From the NCBI RefSeq assembly GCF_030269925.1, contig NC_085109.1:6200001-6264000 (forward strand): DNA of 64,000 bases, written 5' to 3'. Made by a program: the position numbers and the translations under genes. The notes below the pieces were generated by a model. It was not told where the DNA came from, made no database searches, and saw only the letters and a list, made by a program, of their open reading frames with translations. Positions 32,151-44,592 of the stretch are shown here, one piece after another. This DNA is from Bombyx mori. Taxonomy: Eukaryota; Arthropoda; Insecta; Lepidoptera; Bombycidae. Every line of letters begins with the position of its first letter. The first letter of the stretch is position 1.

Positions 32151-33835
32151 GTTACTTGCAAATAGGTAGGGAAAAAAATTCATGATTTGAAATAGCAAGA
32201 TGAGTACGGCCCACCGGGTGGGTGTTAAGTGGTTACCGGAGCCAGTATATGTAATAAGGCATTAGTTATTCCAGTACTGAGTAATTTTTCATAAAGTTTC
32301 GATAACTTATATTAGCATTCTATCTTATTTGTACGCATTTTCATTCCTAACAACCTACTTGCTATGACATATAGTATCTGCGTACAAAACATTTGCAAAA
32401 TAATACATCACTAAAATCTCTGATGATTACTGATTTAACAAACAGATTTATGATATTTAGTTATGTACAATACATTAAATGTGTTATTGTTGTGTGGGAA
32501 ATTAGTCACCGTAAAATATGTATATTACAATTTGCTGTGCTTCAACCTTGTCTACTAAAGTAGGTAATTGGTGTAGAATTACTCTGTCACGGAGGCTGGC
32601 TATTTATAAATTGTGTTCAAGTGATATCCTCATTATTGTAATGCATTCTTACAGTAATTTAGGAATTAAATTTTAAAATTTTAAAATTAAAATAAGAAAC
32701 AACGCGCTTTTGGTCCAGCACTGTATTCAAAAACGTCAATTTTCAATGTTTAGGGAAAAAACAAAACCAGATTAAATTGATTATATGCCTTTTTAATTAT
32801 TTTAAGATGTTCCTTGGAAACTTTTTATTGTGATATTGTAAAAATATATTGATAATATTTAACTATTTTAATCAGATTTCACACTTTTGAATGAGTATCG
32901 AATTTTGGTTTGGATAAAAAAAAATGTTAATGAAAATTTTACCGGAAAATCATCTCACAGAAACAAATCACCTTACAAACCTAGAAATATAATTATTTAA
33001 GATCATATGAAGCAAAACGTTGATAATATTTTATGTCCGCATATTGTTTTTACTGAAATCCAAAAATAAATGGCATCTAATATTAAAAATGTAACGAAAA
33101 CTAAAAGATACCTACTCTAAAACAAAAATTAAATAATAACCATAATAATAATATAAGCGCCACCAATATCATAGAAGATTTTTTAATTATATTTGTTTGT
33201 AATTTTGATGGGCCATCGAGCTTTTTTGTTCTAGGGTCGCTGGTATTTTGATTTTATGAAATCACTGTATTTTATATAATTTAGTAAATGGCTAAATGAG
33301 CTGAGCGCTGTGGCCCGTGCGAAGTAGGGAAAGAAAAAAAAAAAAAGAGTATAAGACAGAGAGAGAGAGAGCCCTATTGTCACTTTGACATCAGCTGTCA
33401 GTTGCGTTCTGAAGTTTAACGATGTTTTATTTTGAACAATTTATTTAATTAGATTCTTAATTGCGCATACATTTAAGGTCGGTCCCACATTATTAGAATA
33501 TTTGTTCATCACGTACACAGGGCAGCAGCTGTAAGATCATCATCTGCTCATCTAGTGAATGACAAACGTTCGAAAATCAACTAACACACGTCATCTAACA
33601 ACTCCGCGTTACGCTGCGGGTATACAAATATGAGCATAGTAAAACTGTTTCAATTGCGAACTGTGCGTAATAGATGTAGTTATGTATTCTGCCTGTTTAA
33701 AGTTAATATATCGATATCACGAGATTTCAATTACGTTGGGGACGCTAAACTGCGCGCCCGGACTTAGTGTCGCGACGACAATGCGTCATCAATTCACCAT
33801 CATTATTGATGATTTTTTATGTTTCAAAATTGTTC
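32151..33835. other. AT-rich DNA with minor SINE scrap
   Basis: A short Bm1 scrap occurs at about 32195-32245 (gagtacggcccaccgggtg). A (GA)n tract at about 33356-33372 lies just before tgacatcagctgtcagttgc. No gene is supported. Confidence 0.45.
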
Positions 33836-34271
33836 TTTTTTTTATTGCTTAGATGGGTGGACGAGCTCACAGCCCACCTGGTGTTTACTGGAGCCCATAG
33901 ACATTTACAACGTAAATGCGCCACCTACCTTGAGATATAAGTTCTAAGGTCTCAAGTATAGTTACGACGGCTGGCTCACCCTTCAAACCGAAACGCATTA
34001 CTGCTTCACGGCTGAAATAGGCAGGGTGGTGGTACCTACCCGTGCGGAACTCACAAGAGGTCCTACCACTAGTAATTACGCAAATTATATAATAATTTTG
34101 CGGGTTTCATTTTTATTATACGATGTTATTCCTTCACTGTGGAAGTCAATCGTGAACGTTTTTTGAGTACGTATTTCATTTAAAAAATTGGTACCCGCCT
34201 GCGGAATTCGAACACCGTTGCATCGCTAGATACGAATGCACCGGACGTCTTATCCTTTAGGCCACGACGAA
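33836..34271 (-). mobile_element. full-length Bm1 SINE
   Basis: T-run, tail half (with a short deletion after cctggtgtt), central block, and the head with B-box complement gaattcgaacacc and A-box-like ctttaggcca. About 436 bp. Confidence 0.92.
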
Positions 34272-35155
34272 TTCCTTTTATTATTGTTTCGAATTTGACG
34301 AATTTGCTGTGTATTGATGTTTTGTTTTACATACGCGAAATTGTGCCAAGAAGTTTGTTGTAAAAACTTTTTTAAAAATTACTCTATTTTATTGTGCATG
34401 TACCTACATATTATGCAGTTAACTTATAAGGGCCTTTTAAAGTTCCGATAACTCACCAAAAATAAGACTATTATACCTACTACTGAGTAAATTTAACACA
34501 GATCAGCTTGTTTTTCTCACTAAATCTCATTTCGTAAAGGAAGTGAGACATTCTACTCTATATGTCCTAATTGTATCATAATCATAAGTGATCTATCTTA
34601 CAAATCTGAAGGGATGACTGTTGCTACCTCTATGGGCTTGCAATTCACTTCAGCACCGATACAACTTATAGATACTTTTTTTTTCATTCAACAAATTCTC
34701 AATCAACGTTTTGTTTGAACTCACTTAACGGTTATATATCTGAACAAATGTCAGTGATAAAAATCTATGAAACACGATATATTAGTACCATCACTGTAAT
34801 TGTTACTATCGACACTACTAAAAGCGGGCCATTAATATAGTTCCGTGTGTAAATGTTGATCTTTTGTTTTAGTATAAGAACGACAAAAAAACTGTAACAC
34901 GAAAAAGACCGTATTACGCTTTAAGCGAACAAATTAAAACAAAATAATATGAAATTTCTTTTTAACTAATTATTAATTCCGGTAAATTGGAGGGTATTTA
35001 ATGTTTAATATTCAAAGAAATTATATATCAAGCCAACGTGAATATTAAATTTCAAATTTTACAATTAATATTCCCGTTTCAAAAAAATTTACATTAAATA
35101 AGTACATGTTTTAGCGAATTGATTTTTCATCTTAATTTAGAAAGCTTCACTATAA
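34272..35155. other. AT-rich spacer
   Basis: No gene seen. Confidence 0.5.
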
Positions 35156-35512
35156 TCTATATATGTATATAAAAGAAAGTCGTGTTAGTTACACTATTTA
35201 TAATTCAAGAACTGACTGAACTGATTTGGCTGAAAATTGGTGAGGAGGTAACTTAGAACCAGGAGAAGGACATAGGACACTTTTTAACACGTTCCCGTGG
35301 GACGTGACATAAAACGTGGTATAACAAAACGCAACTGATATGCAATAACAAAACGCAACTGATATGCAATAACAAAACGCAACTGATATAGAATAACAAA
35401 ACGCAACTGACAGCTAAACGTAATATATTCTATGGTTAATTAAAGTAGAATTCTGAAGTTGACGTGATTAAAACAAACAGTGTGGCCGAACAACGTTCGC
35501 CGGGTCCGCTAG
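35156..35512 (+). mobile_element. non-autonomous Helitron with internal minisatellite
   Basis: Begins TCTATATATGTATATAAAAG after A and continues aaagtcgtgttagttacact, a common lepidopteran Helitron 5' end. It ends gttcgccgggtccgCTAG before T. Between them, a 24-bp unit (taacaaaacgcaactgatat...) is repeated about four times at 35323-35410. 357 bp, non-coding. Confidence 0.85.
35323..35410. repeat. 24-bp minisatellite
   Basis: About four near-perfect tandem copies of a unit containing aacaaaacgcaactgata, located inside the Helitron. Confidence 0.9.
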
Positions 35513-36146
35513 TATAACAATATTATAGTACTAATCAACTAACAAAGAAATTTATAATTCGATATTTAAATCACAAGCTAATTGTATAAAGTTGTTCCGT
35601 TATCGCCATTAAAGTTTTTGAAATATTTCCTATAGCAACACATTCCAACTGTTCTCAAACCACTTAGTCCTTTTCAATACGATTAATCACGATCACAAAA
35701 TTAGGCAACCAAGTTTATGATAGTTAATCTATACATTATCTATCAGCATATCGATCGTGGTCACTGTTCACCCAGTATTCGGCGCTTACCAAAATATATA
35801 GACATCGTACAACCAGACCTATCAAACAAGATTACAACAGTTATCTAATCCTTCAACGCAGAAGGAAAGATCGGTTTGCTAAAATATTCCTATTCTCAAT
35901 TCTCGAATGAAGTTTGTATTAAATTAATTCGGCCCTAATCATTGACAACTCAAGGCATACATTGAAACCATATAGACAATTTTTATGTAGCTCATCTAAG
36001 AAAGTTACAACATAAAAAATATTCCCCAGAAATCACATTGACTTTAACCATTAATGTTATATTTTATTTAGATTTTGATTATCTACTCACAATTCTAGTT
36101 TTTTATGGCATACTTAATTTATTATTTTAATATTAAAACAATTATT
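35513..36146. other. AT-rich spacer
   Basis: Nothing recognised. Confidence 0.5.
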
Positions 36147-36376
36147 GGTGGTAGGACGTCTTGTGAATCCGCACGGGTAGGTACCACCACTCTGCCTATT
36201 TCTGCTGTTTCGGTTTGAAGGGTGGGGCAGCCGTTGTACTGTTAAAAGTGAGACCTTACAACTCATGTCTCAAGGTGGGTGGCAACATTTACGTTGTAGA
36301 TGTCTATGGGCTCCAGTAACCATTAAACACCGTGTGCGTTACGAGCTCGTCCAATCATCTAGGCAATAAAAAAAAC
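36147..36376 (+). mobile_element. Bm1 SINE, 5'-truncated
   Basis: ggtggtaggacgtcttgtga ... aggcaataaaaaaaac, the tail half, with a small deletion around the ctgtttcggtttgaag block. Confidence 0.9.
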
Positions 36377-36399
36377 ATGTTACACATTTCTTCATTTTA

Positions 36400-36500
36400 C
36401 TAACGTCCCGACGAGCTCTCGGCCCACCTGGTGCAAGTGGCTAAAAGAAAGGGAATCCATAGACATTACAGCGTGAATATCGTACCTTAATCAAGGACTT
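36400..36500 (-). repeat. decayed Bm1 fragment
   Basis: gacgagctctcggcccacct ... tccatagacattacagcgtg follows Bm1 order with many changes. Confidence 0.55.
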
Positions 36501-36519
36501 AATGTAATGTATAAGGGCA

Positions 36520-36780
36520 TCTTATAGCTGCGCTGCATTAGTTGGTAGGCGCAGGGTATGACGGATTCAATGGCCGAATTTGGTAAAGGCTGAGGCCGAA
36601 CATTTTAAAGGCCCATTAATTAATCGAATCCCCTGTACTCCCGACGCCCGATTCCAGTCAGAGACAGTACTCGGGTAATGGTAGTAGGGATTCCGCGCAA
36701 CCTTCCCAATGGACGCCCAGCCGACGAAGTCGTAGAGGCGATAGTCGACTATACGGCATAGTCTACGTCGGCCAACCGTT
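36520..36780. other. GC-rich block, probably LINE-derived
   Basis: GC-rich sequence (gccgaatttggtaaaggctg ... acgtcggccaaccg) unlike flanking DNA and directly abutting a LINE tail. Its origin is unresolved, and a LINE UTR is plausible. No ORF. Confidence 0.4.
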
Positions 36781-37160
36781 TTTTTTTAGGATTGACGGAT
36801 TACTGGTGGCCCGGAGGCCTTTCCAGTTTCACTAGGACAAGTGGGCGAGCAAAGGCTCAGCCAGGAGGGGTTGAATTTGCTAACAGCTGCCCGAGCGCCT
36901 CCGAAGGAGACCTAAGAACTCAAGAACAGCTGCTTCGCGAATGAATCTACTATAGGATCGGAATCGCGACACGCTGAGAAGATCCAGTGAGAAACTCAGC
37001 GAGCTGATTTAGGTTGGTTAGGCTGGGTTAGGTTGCACGTCGCTCTCTTTGTCGAGTTCGACGAGTACGGTTACCGGGGTCCCTAAGCATGCTTCTAGTG
37101 TTAGAGCTGAAGGCGTCAGGCCAACAGATATTTTGGTACCTGCGGGATCACTATACGCCA
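36781..37160 (-). pseudogene. 5'-truncated copy of the Jockey-type LINE
   Basis: This segment matches the 3' end of the 17-kb LINE: T-run, ggcccggaggcctttccag, the stem region (acgctgagaag/gaaactcagcgag, decayed), and gttgcacgtcg ... gagctgaaggcgtc. It includes the last codons of ORF2. Confidence 0.88.
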
Positions 37161-37988
37161 TATCATAAGTAGTAATTTCTGCTCCGAAGCAGTAATTAAT
37201 TCCTTTAATCAATTATAAACTTAATGTGAATATGACTGGACTCGACTTTACGTTTCAAGGTGAGCCGTGTAGTCGGGTGCTCATCTACGCTAATTAAGAA
37301 AAAAACTATTCAAACATGACTAATGAAACGTTTTATTAGTTTGACAGTAAATTAATTTAAATTAAAAATTACAGCGTCGTAAAGCTACATGTACATTTCC
37401 GTAATCAAATCATTAACCAAAACTATCAGACGCGCTAATACTCACGTAGTTCAAACACTCAAATAGGAAGTGCACATTAAAAATATTATTAGTAGTTTGA
37501 CAAGCTAAGAATGATCAATGAAATTTCGCACGCAATGTACTGATCTATTAATTATTCAAAATTAAGGAATAATCGACCTTAAACTATAGTTATTTCAGTA
37601 CGCTTTCGATTGTTATTGTGACAGTGCAGACCTTCTGTCTAACTCAATTCAATAAAGCCTATCTTGTAACGGCAAATTTTAGTCATTAAGTATTACTATT
37701 CTATGTTTGAATAATGTTTTGTATCACAACGGAATACAGCTTAGATTTCTTTGGCAATCGCCAATGTCGATGGTAGGCAATAAATAATCAAGTACCTGCA
37801 CTGAACAAGTGTCTAACAGGTGATACTTGGGTTTATGAAGGCATATATTACAACCTGTCTCGTTCTTGATTCAGGATACAAAACAACTAAATATTCATTA
37901 GCCTTGTAAAACTATTGTACGTATCTCATTTAGTCAGTGCAACAAACACAGGCACATTTTTGCATTATAGATCCTGAAGGGCTTGTTA
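37161..37988. other. AT-rich spacer
   Basis: No gene seen. Confidence 0.5.
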
Positions 37989-37996
37989 TTCTAAAC

Positions 37997-38253
37997 CAGG
38001 GGCTCCCAAACTTATTTTGTCTTCTGCCCACTTTGAGAATAAATTATTTGTTAGCGCCCACATTTTTTCACCTACTTAAAAACCACTATAGTGAGAGCTC
38101 AGTCGGTGTCTAAGAGTCCGTTTTGATGAAATTCCAACCCGCCTCCCAAGCCTCTACACAACGTCCCCCTTTTATTTCCTGGGTCTCTTACCGCCCCCCT
38201 TTAGACCTGCAGCACCCACAAGGGGGCGTTATCGCCAACCTTGGGAAAAGCTG
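37997..38253. mobile_element. hAT-type MITE
   Basis: The element starts CAGGGGCTCCCAAAC and ends GTTGGGAAAAGCTG-like (CAACCTTGGGAAAAGCTG), giving imperfect terminal inverted repeats beginning CAG. It is flanked by a perfect 8-bp duplication, ttctaaac (37989-37996 and 38254-38261). The CAG ends and 8-bp target duplication are diagnostic of hAT. 257 bp, non-coding, with a C-rich interior. Confidence 0.87.
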
Positions 38254-38261
38254 TTCTAAAC

Positions 38262-40044
38262 TTATGCTGTGGCAGCGCTAAATCAGCGCTATGCTGGTTT
38301 TCAGAAGTAATTTGCTGTCTTTCTTCCATTATATAATATTAGCCATGATTTCGTGCAGCGGCTTTTTAGAAAAGCATAGATCGATTTATTAAAATTAGAC
38401 GATAGACGATATGAATTTATCAATTTGACGATATGAATTTATCAAAATAACAGATGCATTTAAAAACACATTGGAAGCCACATTGCTCACTTCAGGTACT
38501 TTTAATAAATTTACCTGAATCTCAATGTCAAACTGAATGCACTGAATGCTTTATGATTTGACTGCACTCGAGAATACGTCTGACTTGTATTTACATTTAA
38601 ATGTGGTTGTTGACAACCGTATCTGGGGGGCTGTCGAACATCACAACATTACATAACGAATTGTCTATATTTACTTTGGTCACGCGCTTTAAACCTCCGT
38701 ATTGACAGTAGATTGTATGTCCATTGTATTGCAGACGTATGTCCTAAATACGAATGATAAATGTAGCGAAGCTGACGCATTCAATGCAAGCGATTGTATC
38801 AATTTTATTATGAGGTAGTTAAAATTATTTTACTTCATATAAATTTGATTTGGAATAAAAACGATTCCTTCTTTAATTATAAACAAAAAAAGGGTGCGTG
38901 TACTTATGTACGCGCGTACGAAGTTATGCTTTATTTTTATTAAACTTATTTCTTTTTCTTTATTTAAATTTCAATCAATTTGAAAAAAAATCGATTAAAC
39001 AACATCCTCAAACACGCATATTGGACATCCCTTTTCTTGACATCGTATAAATTCGGTAATTCTCGGTACGGTTCGGAAAGTTCACCTGCGGCTATATTCA
39101 GACTCGCCAAGACGTCGGTCGTATTGTAATGAGCGATTTAGTGGGCAACTTCATTCTGTTAATTTTGTGTCACGGTGCGCGCGCATCCTAAAATTTCACT
39201 CTCATCAATTTTTCATAACGCGCCTAAAGAAGTATAACTTCAAAAATATCGTATTTTGGGGATTATTATCTGATATTTTATATCAAAGTATATCTTAAAA
39301 TTTCTATGGTACGATATCTCGTCCCGTCTACTAATCGATGTAAAGGAGTTTCGTTTTTTATATAAACGTTCACAGATACACAAATAATTCTCGCATAGAG
39401 ATTTACACAGATCTAAATCTAAAAAGTGTTTATTTATTTTTTCTTTAAATAACAAGGACACAGGCTACTCGTCGTTTTGTTTACTGCCACGAAACACGCA
39501 CATCTCACATATGTAAAGTTTAACGGATAATTAATGTGATTTGTAACATTGATTGTGAATCGGAAAAAAAAACGATCGGGGTATCTGATGCAATCATTCG
39601 TGAAACAAATAAATTTAGTTAAAAATAACCGTTTTATTTTACTTCTCGTTTGATTGCTGCTACGCTGCGTTTAGTTTACTAATTTGTTTCTGGAAGTTTC
39701 TTCGCATTTGCACGTTTTAAAATAAAAATTGATGTTGATGGAGGATAATATTTATATCATGTTCTTATGTTTGTCTGCCTTTTAAAACAATGTATATAAA
39801 TGTTATTAGAACTATTTTACCCGTAGTTTCTGTGAATGCGATGAAGTTAAGCGTTATTCAAATTCAACTTTTAATACTGCGCAGCCATTTGCAGATACCT
39901 GAATTACTAAAAATTAGGCTTCACTCTGAACTTAAAAAATATTGCATTTTTATACATGAACAATAATTAGAGAGGAATTTTCCATAAATCAAAAATTAAA
40001 ACTAGAATTTCTATAATATATTATATCATCACATAAATATAAAA
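38262..40044. other. AT-rich DNA, no gene seen
   Basis: Some higher-GC stretches (39030-39200) contain no supportable ORF. No repeat was recognised. Confidence 0.45.
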
Positions 40045-40465
40045 AAAAGATATGCAGTGTCGTGGGACACCGGATAGGAACGAAGTTCCTTATTATAAAA
40101 ATATAATTATTCGGGTATACATTTTATAAGATTTTTTTATTGATAAAAAAGAAAGTACTTTACAAAGTTATCAATTTTATTTTATTCACAACGATTTATA
40201 AAAAATATGTTATAATAATATACAATATATATATAAGATTATAAGTAATTACTACTAACAAAATGTTATGGTTTTAAAAAAAACTGAATTAAAGTATTAA
40301 TAATAACAATATACAAAGAAACAGCTATTTATATAAATAATAAAACGGTCATCACGTAGACTATACATTAGACTCTGTATAGCCATCATACTAAGACTAT
40401 ACATAAATAATAAAAATCTTACGTTACGGACGTTTTTTCCCGGTTACCCATCCGCATCGTCCCAT
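40045..40465. repeat. direct repeat unit A, unclassified
   Basis: A block of about 400 bp from gtgtcgtgggacaccggat through ttacggacgttttttcccgg. It recurs in direct orientation at 42080-42475. The gap between the copies is about 1.6 kb. It could be a dispersed non-autonomous element or an LTR pair, but the interval has no gag/pol frame. Confidence 0.75.
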
Positions 40466-40758
40466 ACGCAGAAAAAACACATAATGTTACTTCATCGTTC
40501 GACATCGTTGCGATGTTTTTGGGACGTCATTTTTAAGCCGCCCTAGATATAAAATTACGCTTAGACGCTGTTTCAATTAAATAATGACGCATGCCGCGGA
40601 AGTCCCTTGTTCAGCTCCGAGCACGTCTTAGAGATTTCGGTGTCCAAATGGGCCATCGTTTAGTTTTATTATACGCACAGCGGAATTCCATCCCAATGGA
40701 ATTCGACTGATCAAAATATGCTAGGGAGACTATTTGAATCAGACTTAATTTTTTTCCT

Positions 40759-40870
40759 ATTTGGAGGACATCTTGTGAGTCCGCACGCGTAGGTATCACC
40801 ACCTTGCCTATCTTTGCCGTGAAGCAGTAATGCGTTTCGGTTTGAAAGGCCGGGCAGTCGTTATACTTTA
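40759..40870 (+). repeat. partial Bm1 SINE
   Basis: ggaggacatcttgtgagtcc ... gggcagtcgttatact: the middle block only, without a tail. Confidence 0.8.
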
Positions 40871-40909
40871 CAAACTTTTTGTTCTACATATTTTATGTTT
40901 ACTTTCTAT

Positions 40910-41190
40910 CAGCTAAAATGGACGAACTTACGGTTCACTTGAGGTTGAACAGTCACGGAAGCCATGAAATGTGAGATAAAAGTCTCTTATTTTTTTGCAT
41001 TTGCTGTCAGACTAGTTAACGGCCCAGCTGATGGTAAATAGTCACCGTCGGTCATGAATGTCAGCAATGCCTCGGGCATAGTCAAGCACTACCTACTAAT
41101 GGCGCTAACTCAATTACTGATACAGCGGCGTACCCTTTGAACCAGATCGCATTACTGCTTTGCGGTAAAAATGGACAGGATCATATGGAA
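40910..41190 (-). repeat. decayed Bm1 interrupted by a LINE tail
   Basis: Bm1-like blocks at 40915-40985 (gaacttacggttcacttgag) and 41125-41185 (accagatcgcattactgct) flank a CR1-like tail at about 40985-41105 (ggcccagctgatggtaaatag ... gcactacctac). The layout parallels the nest at 15404-15811 but is older. Confidence 0.6.
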
Positions 41191-41380
41191 TGTTTCTAGC
41201 CATGAGAGCTAGTAACTTGCTTCGCAAATAAGTAGAAATTAGGGGTTCAAGAAGCAAGGGACATAAATGCAAATAAAAACGAGTTCACTATTACATAATA
41301 TGAAGGCATTAATAACCCAAAGTCTATTTAGTCTTCATCTCTGAATTCAATACGTAACATAGCCGCTTACAATGAACCGA

Positions 41381-41465
41381 GCTCCACCTGTCCTGGTGAA
41401 ACTGGAAAGACTTCTGGGCCACCAGTAATAATCCCACATTCATAAAAATAAATAAATAAAAACAA
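41381..41465 (+). mobile_element. very short 3' end of the Jockey-type LINE
   Basis: cacctgtcctggtgaaactg ... gggccaccagtaa followed by an A-rich tail; only the last 60 bp or so of the 3' UTR was copied. Confidence 0.82.
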
Positions 41466-42079
41466 TAAATCGAAACGATCACTTAAATTGAATGAATAAC
41501 GACTTAAAAATTGTTAACATTTACAGACAGATCACAGCCACAACAAGACCACCGGGCACACGCGTTACTCAATCAATAAGCGACACTTATTTAGTTAAAT
41601 AGCAAATAAAACGCGTTTTCACTAAACCGCCACGTCATCCAGTTCGTTGGGTACTCGTAAATCACGTGATTGTACTTGTGACAACCCTCGGCACACTGGA
41701 ATTGAATTTAATTGGCTCCGATCTAAAAATAGTAAGACTGCACAGCTTATACAATGTTGTACAGTTAAATTAATGGTCCTCGCTCTTTGTACCTCGTAAA
41801 GTAAAGTGTATCAATTGATAGCCTTTTGTTATAACGTCTTTAAGTTGACTACATTTAATCGTAATTCAGTGGCATATGAAATTTGATTGGGCGTTCATGT
41901 GTGTTTCTGATTTCTAGGGATTGTTGAAGGCCTATTTTTCAAATCATATGGTGCAATGAAGGTTTTTAAGTGTAACCCAACCTTCAACTATAGAGTTTAG
42001 TCTTCGACTGCCTTGTGGAAATTTGGTAAATACTTAATACTAAGTCAGCTCTGGTTCGTCTAAAGCAAAACAAAAAAGA
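41466..42079. other. AT-rich spacer
   Basis: Nothing recognised. Confidence 0.5.
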
Positions 42080-42475
42080 TGTGTGATGTCGTGGCACACC
42101 GGATAGGAACGAAGTTCCTTATTATATTATAAAAATATTAATTTTAATTTCTATTCGAGGTATAAACAAAATAATTATACGGGTACACATTTACGGGTAT
42201 ATGTTTTTATTATGAGTTTTTTATTGAAAAAAATAAATAAAAAACTACTTTACAAAGTTATCAGCTTTATTTTATTCACAATGATTTATAAAAATGTATA
42301 TAATAATATACAGAGAAACAGCTATTTATATGAATAATAATAATAACCGTCATCACGTAGACTTTACATTAGACACTATAGCCATCATACTAAGCCTATA
42401 CATAAATAATAAAAATCTTACGTTACGGACGTTTTTTCCCGTTTACGGTACCCCTCCGCATCGTCTCATAAGGAA
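42080..42475. repeat. direct repeat unit B, unclassified
   Basis: The second copy of the 40045-40465 block, starting tgtcgtggcacaccggatag and ending ttacggacgttttttcccg, with indels in the AT-rich middle. Confidence 0.75.
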
Positions 42476-43785
42476 CTTAATTCTAAAAAAAATTATAATA
42501 ATATTTGAATTGTCAATTATGCTCTATGAATGTCAATTCCATTTCCACCATCCGCTTATAGGCAAGATTATATTTTTTATATTCCTATTTTGCAAATAAA
42601 TGAGATTAGTAGCCGGGTGGCAAGAAGTTTGCAACTGTTTCCTCATAGTTTTTCTGTTGTAGTTAGTATTGGTAGGGCATTTTGTGGTCTCGCAAAACTG
42701 ACCACAGCTGTCCTTTTTATAAATGCTCTCAGTATTGATGTTAAAAAGTATCTTTCAGGATAATAGTTATTTCCATGTAGCTTATAGTTTTATCGTGAAA
42801 TCATCTATTTACTTACATCTAAAATAAAATAGGAATTACCTACTGAACCGTCAATTCATGACCGATAAGTTTGATTGTTAAATTTAATGGGTTAAACATT
42901 TTGCCATTTTCTTTTTGTGAATGTAATTTAAACACCTGTTTGTCAATAAATACTTTATTCCAGATCTTTACACGATACTACATATCTATCTACATCAGCT
43001 CTACGTTATAAAAAATTACGGGAATTATTATAGAACTAAGAGGTATCTAAAATTATGAAGAGTTTACGGAGATGTCAAACTGACATCTAGCAAAAACAAT
43101 TTATCAATGAAACAAGCGGTATATGATATACATATATATAAGGCACAAAAAGTAATTATCAATTTACTTTAATTTAAAATCTAATATTTACTTTACTAAT
43201 TTTTGAAATAGGTATCAAGTAGATATAAAAGTTTCGGAGGATGAAACGGTATACAAGAATGTGACTTTAAAAACGTATCAAAATTACTTTTATTTTACCA
43301 AGCTTTTAAACTCTAGTGAGTTCCCATGGCAGATTGAAAATTGTCGTAAGGCCGATTAAATAAAAATATTTGTTGATTAGATAACCACGAAAGTATCAAA
43401 CAGCATGTGAATAGATATTTTTCAAAAATTTTGTCCACCGATATTTACGTTGCCTTTATTGAGAAAAGTTTAACGTTTTTACAGAACATTTTAAATTCGT
43501 TCATAATTTTAACAAAACTGGACTTGAGCGCACAATGAGCTGTACAAAATTCTGGAAAATTCCAGAAAGAATTTACAATGAACCACTACTAAATTAAAGT
43601 TTCACTTGTAAATCGTTTTTCGACCTTTAGTGTTCGCGTTTCGTTGTGAAGTAAATTTTAATGAGATGTGGTTCTGATAACACTGCGTTCCGAAATAATA
43701 TTACGCAACTTACTCGTAATAAGGCATTGTAAATCTCGATTTCAGATCAATTAACGAATGAATACGGCAACTAATTGTAATATAA
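42476..43785. other. AT-rich DNA, no gene seen
   Basis: ORFs at 42294-42599 and 42530-42763 are AT-rich chance frames. No repeat was recognised. Confidence 0.45.
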
Positions 43786-44092
43786 CATCAACATCATCAT
43801 CATCATCAGCCTTTATCTGCCCACTACTGGACATAGGCCTTCCCCAATGCCTTCCACATAATGCGGTCCTCCGCCTTCCGCATCCAACGACTTCCCGCCG
43901 TGCGCACTAAGTCGTCAGTCCACCTGGTTGGAGGACGCCCCACGCTCCTGGTACCCATCCGTGGCCTCCATTCGAGGACTTTCCTCCCCCACCTGGCGTC
44001 GCCGGCTCGACAGATGTGACTGGCCCATTGCCACTTCAGCCTGCTAACTTTGAGAGCTATGTTGTCGACTTTGGTTCTCCGTCGATGACGTG
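43786..44092 (-). pseudogene. RTE-clade LINE 3' end
   Basis: The reverse complement encodes a typical RTE C-terminus: KWQWASHICRAGDARWGRKV, then GRPPTRWTDDLVRTAGSRWM and KAEDRIMWKALGKAYVQ, with stops after. It ends in the (TGATGA)n-type tail (plus-strand catcatcatcatcag). Truncated at about 44092. Confidence 0.85.
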
Positions 44093-44327
44093 ACGCGGGA
44101 TGGGTGGGGATTCGATCGAACGCCCGGTGAAAATGAGCGAGCTAGAGGGCGTTACGCCGTGTGACAGGTCCTCGTAGATGGATTCACCAGATGGGGATTG
44201 TAACAAATTGCCTCATGCACGTTTCACCAGTTGTGCCGGAAGAAGTGGCGCGTAAAACTCGTCACTAAGCACGCGACCCCGTTCATTCTGTCAAGTATAC
44301 AGTAAAGAAGAAGAAGAATAATGTTTG
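44093..44327 (+). mobile_element. second LINE tail, head-to-head with the RTE fragment
   Basis: A plus-strand block with moderate GC ends gtaaagaagaagaagaat, the same tail style as the RTE elements at 16.2 and 31.5 kb. It meets the preceding fragment 5' end to 5' end. Confidence 0.5.
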
Positions 44328-44346
44328 TATGGTCTTACATACAGTT

Positions 44347-44592
44347 TACTGGTGGTAGGACCTCTTGTGAGTCCACGCGGGTAGGTACCACCACCCTGCC
44401 TATTTCTGCCGTGAAGCAGTAGTGCGTTTCGGTTTGAAGGGTGGGGCAGCCGTTGTAACTATACTTGAGACCTAAGAACTTATATCTCAAGGTGGGTGGC
44501 GCATTTACGTTGTGCATGTCTATGGGCTCCAGTAACCACTTGACACCAGGTGGGCTGTGAGCCCGTCCACCCATCTAAACAATAAAAAAAAA
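44347..44592 (+). mobile_element. Bm1 SINE, 5'-truncated
   Basis: ctggtggtaggacctcttgtg ... taaacaataaaaaaaaag, a well-preserved tail half. Confidence 0.92.

Noticed and set aside
33356..33420. (GA)n tract followed by tcagctgtcagttgc as a promoter
   Set aside because: The initiator-like match is short and no downstream exon or donor of quality was found.
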